Assembly (NCBI RefSeq): GCF_014697355.1
Contig: NZ_JACJRQ010000043.1
Location: 1-59,009, forward strand
DNA: 59,009 nucleotides
Reading direction: 5' to 3'
Origin: Nostoc calcicola FACHB-3891
GTDB lineage: Bacteria > Cyanobacteriota > Cyanobacteriia > Cyanobacteriales > Nostocaceae
Positions within the stretch are counted from its first letter, which is position 1, and each line of letters opens with the position of its first letter. The position numbers were made by a program, and so were the translations under genes. A model generated the notes under the pieces. It did not search any database. It was not told where the DNA came from and saw only the letters and a program-made list of their open reading frames with translations. This document shows positions 42,403 through 50,437 of this stretch, piece by piece.

Positions 42403-44766
42403 CTAATTTCGCCCAATTTTAATTTGGGCTAAGTGATCTTGTAGTAGTCTATGGACGAACCGATATCCACCACCAACTTTTTGTAAGAATAGGCGATTGG
42501 TAGAATAGTCAAGAAAATTGGCATAATTCCAAGGTATATACCCATCCAGCCAAAGGATGAGGCGAAGAGTAAAATGTTGAAGACATGATATACCACCACC
42601 AAGCAATCCACCCATCAATCCATGAAAAAATCCAATGATTGTACCCAACAATAAGGATTTATTAAAGCTTAACTGATAAACAAAGCCATAAAATAATCCG
42701 TTAATTATTCCAGATAATATAGCCAAAGTAATGCCAATAATTGTGGCATTCAATAAAGATTTATATATTCCTGCATTAGCTTTTGTTTTAAACTCTATTA
42801 CTGAACTAGTGAGTCCACAAATAATAAACCCAATTAATCCGAAAAAAAACGTTGTAAAGAAAATAGAAAAAGACATAGTATAAACTCTTATATTATCTGT
42901 AGAAACTATATCTGTAAGAAGTAGAAAAGATATATTAGACTTAAGGATTCCTATTAGCAGTAGTGATAAGAATATGGTTAAAAAAGCGGCTGAGGTTATA
43001 GAAATAATATTAGCTATTAGAATGGAAGTGAAAGAAATTCCTTTTTGAAAGGATAAACTAACAGACCATTTTAGGTTTTCAAATATTTTTATATTTTGTA
43101 TAAACTCAGTTGAAACTCCTACTAAAAAACCACCTAAAAAGCCTGAAATTCCTTCCCAAAATATTTGAAATCTAAAAAGTAAATTTTCTGAACTATTGGA
43201 ATTAGTTAAAAGTTGAAGAAAATAAAAAAATAATAAATTGCAAATAAATCCTATAAAACCACAAAATAAATAATTATCTAATTTTATTTTTTCTAAATTA
43301 TTATTAGGTTTATTAAATACATTTAATTTACTAAAATAACCAATTTTATTGTGATATTCAAAATTTTCCTTTGGTTCTTTTATTAAAATTGTTTTTGTTT
43401 GAATTTCGATATCTTGATCTTTTTTTATTTTTATAGTGGGAGATAACAATAATATTAAATTTGGTGGAATAGCACTTTCTGGATCTGGTGGACTAGCAAG
43501 ACTAAATATTAAGCCTATAGCAAGCGTATAAATTCTAGTAATTAGATAAACCTTATTAATAAAATTTCTAGCAATTCTAGCAATATTACTGTTGATAGAT
43601 TGTTCTGTAAATCCTAAACTTAAACAAAAAACTAGTCCACCAGCAATTCCATTGATCCCAAAAACCATTGCTAAAATTGTACATATAATAATTTTATAAA
43701 TTAATTGTTGTTCTGTAGTTATTAACCAATAGGGAGATAAATTTTCAATAAAAAACTCTGTTCTATTCTTTTTTTTTAATTGAGTAGCAAGCCACGCTAA
43801 CCAATACTTAGCTTTTTCATTGTCTGGTTTTAATTTGTTGTAATTTCGATTCAGCATTGTATTGATATAATTATCAAAAATATAGCTGAGACGCTCTTGA
43901 GATGAATTAAGACTCTGCAAGTCTTGAAAAACAGAATAATTCTCTTGAAAAGAAAGGGTTAAAATATTTAAGAATAATGGAGTTTTAGCCAACTCCATCA
44001 AATATTGATCATTATTGAGATTGTTCCAGAATTGTTCTCCTTTAGTTCTCAGTACATAATTACATATCTGATTATGGGTAAAAGGTTGTAATACAATTGA
44101 GCCATTGAGTATAAGTTGCGTAGCTAAGTAGCTATATTCTTCAGTACGGCTACAGACCACAAGAGAACTTGACCTATTATCTGAACTATTCAGTTTCAGT
44201 TGAAGAAACTCATTAATTTGTTCAACACACTTTTCTTGACGCGCCGGTTCTAATTCATCTAAACCATCTAAAAAGGGAATAACTATATCTTGATTTAGCC
44301 ATTGACTACTAATATCTTTACGTACTTTATACTTAAAATTTAAGTCATAAACAATCCATTTTTTGAGACTTTGATACTCTTCCGTCCAAGATGATAAATT
44401 TAGTAATATTGGTATAGGTTGTTCGCTATTTTCTTTAGCCCGATCAATTAAGTCTTGAGCAAGTTTTAACAGTGTTGTTGTTTTTCCCGAACCAGGTGCC
44501 CCGGTAATCAACAATCTACCCTTAATATCTTCTCGGTCATATATATTAGTAATTTTTGTGTCTGGTGGCAGTTGAAACTTGGGTTGAGCGCCAATTTGTA
44601 TGTCAATTGCCCAAGGAGGTTTCACTTGGCTAGGGTCTTCTTCTTTATCATTGATAATATAAATTCGGTTATGCAGGGACTGCTCTAAACGTAAGACGAC
44701 TTCATCTCTAACTATGTCTAGTAATAACTGCTGATTTTTAGATCTACCATTGCTCATTTCTTTCAT
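42403..44766 (-). CDS. NACHT NTPase with polytopic membrane C-terminal region
   Basis: About 787 residues; start taken at ATG 44766, with ATG 44757 (MSNGRSKNQQ) equally possible. The frame continues upstream over the preceding gene's end, but those residues look untranslated. N-terminal IVRDEVVLRLEQSL adaptor segment, NACHT core with Walker A TGAPGSGKTTTLLKL, Walker B FLDGLDEL and VVCSRTEEYSY, then about eight transmembrane helices through the middle and C-terminus, ending with the conserved WNYANFLDYSTNRLFLQKVGG and FVHRLLQDHLA. A membrane-embedded NACHT protein would place a sensor or effector in the membrane. Third gene of an operon with 44799 and 47724; unusual in lacking leucine-rich or TPR repeats. 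Confidence 0.82.
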   Translation of the reverse strand: MKEMSNGRSKNQQLLLDIVRDEVVLRLEQSLHNRIYIINDKEEDPSQVKPPWAIDIQIGAQPKFQLPPDTKITNIYDREDIKGRLLITGAPGSGKTTTLLKLAQDLIDRAKENSEQPIPILLNLSSWTEEYQSLKKWIVYDLNFKYKVRKDISSQWLNQDIVIPFLDGLDELEPARQEKCVEQINEFLQLKLNSSDNRSSSLVVCSRTEEYSYLATQLILNGSIVLQPFTHNQICNYVLRTKGEQFWNNLNNDQYLMELAKTPLFLNILTLSFQENYSVFQDLQSLNSSQERLSYIFDNYINTMLNRNYNKLKPDNEKAKYWLAWLATQLKKKNRTEFFIENLSPYWLITTEQQLIYKIIICTILAMVFGINGIAGGLVFCLSLGFTEQSINSNIARIARNFINKVYLITRIYTLAIGLIFSLASPPDPESAIPPNLILLLSPTIKIKKDQDIEIQTKTILIKEPKENFEYHNKIGYFSKLNVFNKPNNNLEKIKLDNYLFCGFIGFICNLLFFYFLQLLTNSNSSENLLFRFQIFWEGISGFLGGFLVGVSTEFIQNIKIFENLKWSVSLSFQKGISFTSILIANIISITSAAFLTIFLSLLLIGILKSNISFLLLTDIVSTDNIRVYTMSFSIFFTTFFFGLIGFIICGLTSSVIEFKTKANAGIYKSLLNATIIGITLAILSGIINGLFYGFVYQLSFNKSLLLGTIIGFFHGLMGGLLGGGISCLQHFTLRLILWLDGYIPWNYANFLDYSTNRLFLQKVGGGYRFVHRLLQDHLAQIKIGRN

Positions 44767-44798
44767 ATTTAAAAAAATAAAAATTACTTCGGAAATCC

Positions 44799-47639
44799 TT
44801 AACAACCCTGCCACTCGCGCTCTATAAGTACTAAAAACGACTCCCATGCTTTTGAACGCCAAATTTGCCTGCTGTACGTCTTGTTGGGATATGGAAGATG
44901 TCCTTGTGAAGCAGTTAGGGAAAAACTAAGATCGTTATATGTCAACCAGTTGTCCTTCACACACCAACCTAGATGTTCACCAAATATTTTATAGATGTCA
45001 TAATTAACTTCATCATTTTTCAGTTCTTTTCTAATGCTTTCCCAAATTCGTTTCTGAACACTGAAGCCAAAGTGACCATCACTGTAAGTCACCCAAAGCC
45101 AGTCAATAGTACAGAGTTCTTCAGAAGGAAATTTATTAAGCGACTTTATATCCAGCCACCCTTCTTTTTCTCGTTTAGCTAACCTGAGCATGATAGAAGC
45201 TGTTTCCAAGTCTGCTTTGTCCCATTCTCCAACAGCTAGGTGATTAAAGAGTTGAATGTAGGGAGATGAGACTTTTTCCTTTACTACACAAATCCCGCTT
45301 CCTTTATCACAATTACTTCCCGACCAATATACAAGTCTTTCTGGCTCTATGGCAGAGTACATTCTTGCTTCAGTTGCTGTTAGCAATCTATAGAAATGCG
45401 GCGCACTCTCACTATCCTTATGTAAGGGAGCTTTTAAACTTAGCCAAACACAAAATCTCTTCGCCTCTTGAAAGCTTATCTCAGTCATTGGTTTTTTAGC
45501 ATTTCCGGCAGACCATTTTTTACCTGTCTTTAGCTGCTCGTCAATAAACAATTGATATTCAGCATTCGTGATATAGCTAGTATCAATTTCTAAGTTATTG
45601 TTTAAACGCGATAGCTTATTTAGTCGTCGTGCTAATTTTACTTGTGCTGCTAGTTTAGCAACTTCTGAGTCAGTCGATTCTACTCCATCCTCTAATCTAT
45701 CTTTAAGATGTTCTCGTACCTCTGGCGTAACCCTCAAGCTTTCTTCCAAGCAATCATAGGCGAGCTTTAAAGAAATGACAGTTGGGCTATTCAAAGCAGC
45801 AGTAATGAGATTAGTTACATCACTTTGGGCAGCATACAGACGGATAGTTTCTTCCCACCAAGGATTATTGATGTTCTCAATGAGGATAGACTCTTGGTTG
45901 GTTTCTTTAATCTGTACGGCAGCTAAATACTCTTGAAAACTTTTATGACTAAACTCATATAGGTCTTTTTCTCTTTCAATTAAAAGACCGCTGAGATTTT
46001 CAATATTATTTAAGAATTCCTCTGCTTTCAGGTTATTGCCTGCTACTTTGATTAATTCACCTTGAATCAAAGATGTTCCTAATTCTGGGGTAAATTCACG
46101 AGTATTACGTTCCATTAACTCTAATGCAAGTACTTGCAGTACTACTTTCTTTTTCTCAGCTGTTAGTGCTTCGGTAATTCCTTTAGCTTCTTGTCTCTTT
46201 CCCAGCAAAACATCACAAATCTCGGCATAGAGTTCTACTCGTCGTCCTGGCAATGCACCGCGAAAACAGTGAACCGTGGCAATCATAGTTAGTAGCAGTG
46301 GGTTGATAGCCATTGCTGTTAAAGGAGGATTATTTTTAATTCGCTTAATCAGGTCATTTGATTGAATTTCAGCTGCCTGTCGCACTCCTGGGTTATCCTT
46401 TCCCAGTCGGCTCATGATTTCATGTTGAAGATACCAATATTGGATAAAGGTCTGTATTTGCTCTAGATTAAATGGCTGTACCTCTAATATTGTCTTTACT
46501 TCCTGCACTTGGGCATTTCGATAACCAAACGGACGTGAAGTAAGAATAAAACGGGCATTAGGATATTTTTGAATTTGCTGGTTTACCCAACGGCTAATAG
46601 ACTGGCGTTGCTGAGAGTCTGCTACTTCATCCAATCCATCTAGCATGACTAAACACTGCTGGCGATGTAATTTCCTCTCAAACCATTGAGGAGGTGGGTT
46701 CATCTGACGAACAGATTCTTGCCCTTCAATTAGTGATGATAAACGAGGTTGGGTTTGTGCTGATGTGATGGTATCCTGAATATCACGCAAATATAGAAGT
46801 ATAGGAATCAGTTTTGGTGCTTGTCGGTGCTGCCAGCGTTGAGCATTCTTAGCATAAGTCAATGTCAAATGTTCTAACAGAGTTGTTTTCCCCGAACCAG
46901 GTGGCCCAATAATTGCTATGCTGCGATAGGTGGAATAATTTTTGCTTGCTTCCAAACACTCCCAAATATTTGTGGGAGTATCAGCTCTAACTCTAGATTG
47001 AATCATTGCAGATTCTATTTGTTCTGCACACTCTGGTGCAACCCTGAGTGGCACAAATACTTTCTCAAAATCTAGGGTAAATGGGCCTTTAGTTTTTAAT
47101 CCTTGGGTTCGATAGTCCTGACAAGCATAAATTAAGCTCTGGTAATACTTGCGCTGAAATGGTGAAGTAAATTCCCAAAGCCAAACTTCCAGTTGACTCC
47201 AAATTGTATCTGCAAGACGAACTGCCAACTGCTGTTGCTCCACCTCCCACTTTTGAGACAGTCTGTTTATCAGTTCAACAATAAACTTTCCTACAAGTAT
47301 AAACAGCGTCAAAATCACTGTTACAGACAATGACGCGAATGCTGCTCCCCATTGCCGAAGGATAGCAAAATGAACTGTTATTGCTATTCCTGCACTTGGA
47401 AGCAGCAATAACAGCCATTTCAAACAGGGTTTTAGCAATAACAGAAATCGCAGTTTTCTCTCAGGTACTACTGGCGGCGAACTGAAAGGAATTATATTCA
47501 CATTGGTGGTATGAGAACTGCTGTTTGACTGATGTTGCTGGGTAATAGCATCACCAGAGTTAATCTTACTATCAGTTACCTGACCACCTATTGCTATACT
47601 CTGCTTACCCTCAGCAATGACATTTTCTTCCTCTGGCAT
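44799..47639 (-). CDS. NACHT-FGE-GUN4 sensor protein with an N-terminal Gly-rich motif
   Basis: 946 residues. Order: VIAEGKQSIAIGGQVTDSKI motif (7-26, continuing to NSGDAIT at 33); two transmembrane helices (~64-90, ~98-118); NACHT with Walker A GPPGSGKTT (244-252), Walker B CLVMLDGLDEVAD and FILTSRPFGY; an FGE-like remnant (ITNAEYQLFIDEQ, SFQEAKRFCVWL); and a C-terminal GUN4 domain (~795-946; DKADLETASIMLRLA, IDWLWVTYSDGHFGFSVQ). GUN4 domains bind porphyrins or bilins in chlorophyll synthesis. The N-terminal motif matches residues 115-141 of the upstream neighbour, suggesting direct contact. The 84-bp gap and same strand put it in that operon. Confidence 0.88.
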   Translation of the reverse strand: MPEEENVIAEGKQSIAIGGQVTDSKINSGDAITQQHQSNSSSHTTNVNIIPFSSPPVVPERKLRFLLLLKPCLKWLLLLLPSAGIAITVHFAILRQWGAAFASLSVTVILTLFILVGKFIVELINRLSQKWEVEQQQLAVRLADTIWSQLEVWLWEFTSPFQRKYYQSLIYACQDYRTQGLKTKGPFTLDFEKVFVPLRVAPECAEQIESAMIQSRVRADTPTNIWECLEASKNYSTYRSIAIIGPPGSGKTTLLEHLTLTYAKNAQRWQHRQAPKLIPILLYLRDIQDTITSAQTQPRLSSLIEGQESVRQMNPPPQWFERKLHRQQCLVMLDGLDEVADSQQRQSISRWVNQQIQKYPNARFILTSRPFGYRNAQVQEVKTILEVQPFNLEQIQTFIQYWYLQHEIMSRLGKDNPGVRQAAEIQSNDLIKRIKNNPPLTAMAINPLLLTMIATVHCFRGALPGRRVELYAEICDVLLGKRQEAKGITEALTAEKKKVVLQVLALELMERNTREFTPELGTSLIQGELIKVAGNNLKAEEFLNNIENLSGLLIEREKDLYEFSHKSFQEYLAAVQIKETNQESILIENINNPWWEETIRLYAAQSDVTNLITAALNSPTVISLKLAYDCLEESLRVTPEVREHLKDRLEDGVESTDSEVAKLAAQVKLARRLNKLSRLNNNLEIDTSYITNAEYQLFIDEQLKTGKKWSAGNAKKPMTEISFQEAKRFCVWLSLKAPLHKDSESAPHFYRLLTATEARMYSAIEPERLVYWSGSNCDKGSGICVVKEKVSSPYIQLFNHLAVGEWDKADLETASIMLRLAKREKEGWLDIKSLNKFPSEELCTIDWLWVTYSDGHFGFSVQKRIWESIRKELKNDEVNYDIYKIFGEHLGWCVKDNWLTYNDLSFSLTASQGHLPYPNKTYSRQIWRSKAWESFLVLIEREWQGC

Positions 47640-47723
47640 GAGTCGTTACTTTTATGACTAAGTAAGGTTGAGAGGCAGTTGCTTGATTGCATCCAGGCAA
47701 TCCTGAGAAAATAAATCTTAATT

Positions 47724-48176
47724 TTATGGATTAGTAGTCTTCGACTCCTTATGAGTCACAGTATCACCAGTACTGATAGTATTACCACTGGCATTACCAC
47801 CAATAGCGACAGCACGCTCACCGCTAGCAATGACATTTGATACACTGCCTGTTTGTTTTGCTTGCTCAAAAAGATGGGCAATCTCGCTTGCTAAAGTCGA
47901 GTCTTCATTGAGTAATTTCTTAAGTTGCAGACGCAGTGCAGCAATCGCATCTTTATCCTCTGGGTCACTTGCCACATCAGATGCTGCTTCAATAGCCGCT
48001 GGTTTAGCTTGTACCTTGGGACTAAGTTTCACCCACAAGGCTTTAGCTCTTTCCCATGCATCGCCACCAAATTTTTCCCCAAGCTTCTTACCAGCCTCTT
48101 CAGTCGCCTTTTCACCCGCCTTAAGCAAGTAAGGGAGGAAGGGAGCCAGAAATGTAGTTAGAATTGATACATCCAT
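47724..48176 (-). CDS. Putative small effector with C-terminal signalling motif
   Basis: 150 residues. Hydrophobic N-terminal helix (MDVSILTTFLAPFLPYLL), an amphipathic helical region (AGEKATEEAGKKLGEKFGG, WERAKALWVKLSPKV), a second helical segment (~76-107), then VIASGERAVAIGGNASGNTI and STGDTVT at 115-141. That last segment aligns with residues 7-33 of the adjacent NACHT-GUN4 protein (12 identities in 27). HET-S in fungi has the same layout: a pore-forming N-terminal domain and a C-terminal amyloid motif copied on the adjacent NLR. An amyloid-triggered membrane-damaging effector is the inference. First gene of the operon, so it is available before the sensor is made. Confidence 0.75.
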   Translation of the reverse strand: MDVSILTTFLAPFLPYLLKAGEKATEEAGKKLGEKFGGDAWERAKALWVKLSPKVQAKPAAIEAASDVASDPEDKDAIAALRLQLKKLLNEDSTLASEIAHLFEQAKQTGSVSNVIASGERAVAIGGNASGNTISTGDTVTHKESKTTNP

Positions 48177-48928
48177 TTTTTAGCTTCTCAGTAAATCGGT
48201 AATGATTCTAAAATGATTGCCTACAACCCAATTTTTGGTGTCTTAAGGTAAGTCATAGGAAATTGAGTTTTTTACTTCTTCATAGTTCATCAATCTCTTG
48301 ATATATCTCAATTTTGCCAGAGTACGTTCTCATAACTACAAACAATAATTGCAGCTTTCCAGATTGGCGAAAATAGAAGGTTCGTGTCACCAGGTGCAGC
48401 CTTGTAAAGTTTTGTAAAAATGACCGATTTTTGAGGGTTAATTGATAAGAAATACAAATGAGAACTTTGCCTAGTTTGTCTCCTTTTAGGCAATGTTTTT
48501 TAGTTTCGAGACGGAGCAATAATACTTTGACAACCACACTTACAGATACTCCAAGCTCTGTTTTAGGCAAAGTTATTTTGCTGTCTCTGCGCTAGAAAAA
48601 GTATTTGTGCAACTTATCTGTTCATGAGCGCGGTTAAATCTCGTATCAATCTCTGTAACTGTTGCTGTATAAGGTTTATAGCCACAGGTTGCCCCAGGTT
48701 GCACGAACCTTCTATTTACGCCGATTCAGCCTCTTAAACTTGCCCATAAATGACCTTTTTTGGTGATGTTTTCACAAGAGAGGACACGCTCAATCCGGTA
48801 TCGAAACAACGTAAAATCAAAGGTTTTCAAACTTTTACGTAACATAACTTTACAACATGTCCCAATTTGCGCGTATCCCGGCTGAACCCCAAAAACACTT
48901 ATCTGTCACTCACATAGGATTGCTATAT
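48177..48928. other. Intergenic region holding element copy A
   Basis: Apart from the 357-bp element (48366-48722) no gene is supported. The frame at 48280-48570 lies mainly in the element. 48723-48928 has a possible 39-codon minus frame (MLRKSLKTF...) with no recognisable features; it holds the HlyD operon end and probably a terminator region. Confidence 0.5.
48366..48722 (-). mobile_element. 357-bp MITE-like element, copy A
   Basis: Terminal inverted repeats GGCGAAAATAGAAGGTTCGTG and its near-complement at the other end (20 of 21 match). Flanked by GATT on both sides (48362-48365 and 48723-48726), consistent with a 4-bp target duplication. The same sequence, inverted, is at 56648-57004; I see no mismatch by eye. 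A 66-residue frame runs through the element but has no transposase motif, so the element would need a helper transposase. Confidence 0.85.
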
Positions 48929-50434
48929 TTATAAATCGGTTATCAGCCTAGCCTTCCTAAGAAAGAATCTGAGTACAGTTTCTTCTTGAGAAATAATATC
49001 TGCTCTACCCTCCATTCCCAATTGAATGTAACACTGATTTTTGCCTTTACCTAAAACCAGACTTTCTGGCTTAATGATTACTTCGTAAAAGGTATTAGGT
49101 GGAATCACTTGTCGATTGATAGTAGCAGTAGGAGCAGATGTATTAGTATCATTTTTCTGTAGAGCGATCGCATCTGGAGAAATAGCCTCCACTTGACCGT
49201 TGAGAGTGCCGTAATCTGGATAGGGACAAGCATTAACCCGTATTTGTGCTTTTTGACCAATTTTCAACTTACTTTTATCTTCTGATGCTACCGCTACCTT
49301 GATAACTTGGGGAGCCTGAGTGGGAACAATTTGCACTACTTCTTCACCGGCGCGGACTGTTTGACCAGAGTTTCGCAAGTTAAGTTGGGAGACAATACCA
49401 TCTGCTGTAGCAGTAATATTAGTGTGAGCTAACTCAATTTCCAATTGTTTGAGTTCACTAGTATCGCGCTCTAGCTGTTTTGCAATTTCGATTTGTTGTT
49501 TGATCAGTGCTTGACTTTCTTTTTCTAGAGTGGCTTTATTAGCTTCCCCAGCAGCCTCTTCTTGAGCAATACGCTCATTAGCAATAGCTACCTCAGCATT
49601 ATTTGGATTTAGAGCCGCGTTCGCTCGTTGTCGTCTAGCGATCGCTGCGGATACTGCTTGTTGGAGTTTCTTTATTGTCTGTTTTTGCACTTCAACTGCT
49701 GCTTTTTGTGCTTCTACCGCCTGTGCTTGTTGACGAGCAACTAGTTGTGCTTCCTCTAATTGATCTTTAGATAATGCTCTTTGTGTGGCTATACTTTCAT
49801 AACGGTTTTGCTTCGACCTTGCTGCACTCCTAGCAGCCTCAGCAGCATGGAGATTAGCTTGTTCTTTGTTTAACTGTATTTCACCTGCACGCAATTCTTG
49901 TTGAGCAATTCTAATGTTGGCCTCAGTTTCCTGGAACTCGGCAACAGTGGTAATTTTTTTATCTTCATATTGCCGCAGGCGACCACTTAATTCAGCCTTA
50001 GCAGAAGCTATAACACGGTTAGTGCGATCGGTTTCGGCTCGAATTTGACCATTGAGACTATGAATTTGGGCGTTGATTTGCGCTAATTGTAATCTAGCTT
50101 GCTGGGTATTAGTTTGTAGTTGTGTTTTTTTCGTTTGCAGACGAGAATCGTCGATAGTAGCGATCAAATCTCCTTTTTTCACCACTTGATTTTGTTTGAC
50201 ATAAATCTGCATCACCTGACCTTCTGTTGCCGCCTGTACAATTCGCAACTCTCCTACTGGACGAACAACAGCCTGTCCTTTGACTGTGACTTTATATTTA
50301 GTAAATCCAGCTACTGGAACAGCTAACCCCAAAACACAGAGGATAAACATTCCTCCAAAAGTAGTCCAATAACTAACTGGTGGCAAAAATTCGTGTGTTT
50401 GAAACTGGCGGAGAGAATCTGTATTGCTAGCCAT
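48929..50434 (-). CDS. HlyD-family membrane-fusion adaptor of a peptide exporter
   Basis: 501 residues. One N-terminal transmembrane helix (~25-47), lipoyl/biotinyl-like half (VKGQAVVRPVGELRIVQ), long alpha-helical hairpin (~95-320, heptad Gln/Ala/Lys rich), second barrel-sandwich part (VSQLNLRNSGQTVRAGEEVV) and C-terminal beta domain (PNTFYEVIIKPE). Links an inner-membrane ABC transporter to an outer-membrane channel in type I secretion. Begins 3 bp after the stop of the C39 transporter, same operon. The outer-membrane TolC partner is not in the window. Confidence 0.92.
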   Translation of the reverse strand: MASNTDSLRQFQTHEFLPPVSYWTTFGGMFILCVLGLAVPVAGFTKYKVTVKGQAVVRPVGELRIVQAATEGQVMQIYVKQNQVVKKGDLIATIDDSRLQTKKTQLQTNTQQARLQLAQINAQIHSLNGQIRAETDRTNRVIASAKAELSGRLRQYEDKKITTVAEFQETEANIRIAQQELRAGEIQLNKEQANLHAAEAARSAARSKQNRYESIATQRALSKDQLEEAQLVARQQAQAVEAQKAAVEVQKQTIKKLQQAVSAAIARRQRANAALNPNNAEVAIANERIAQEEAAGEANKATLEKESQALIKQQIEIAKQLERDTSELKQLEIELAHTNITATADGIVSQLNLRNSGQTVRAGEEVVQIVPTQAPQVIKVAVASEDKSKLKIGQKAQIRVNACPYPDYGTLNGQVEAISPDAIALQKNDTNTSAPTATINRQVIPPNTFYEVIIKPESLVLGKGKNQCYIQLGMEGRADIISQEETVLRFFLRKARLITDL

Positions 50435-50437
50435 AGT

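Noticed and set aside
44767..44862. N-terminal extension of the polytopic NACHT protein
   Set aside because: It would overlap the end of the preceding gene in another frame; residues are not like the family's N-terminus, which begins near MSNGRSKNQQ.
48280..48570. 96-residue open frame (and its copy at 56800-57048)
   Set aside because: It lies mostly inside the 357-bp element, runs into its terminal repeat, and shows no transposase or other domain. Duplication of the element explains why the frame is 'conserved'.
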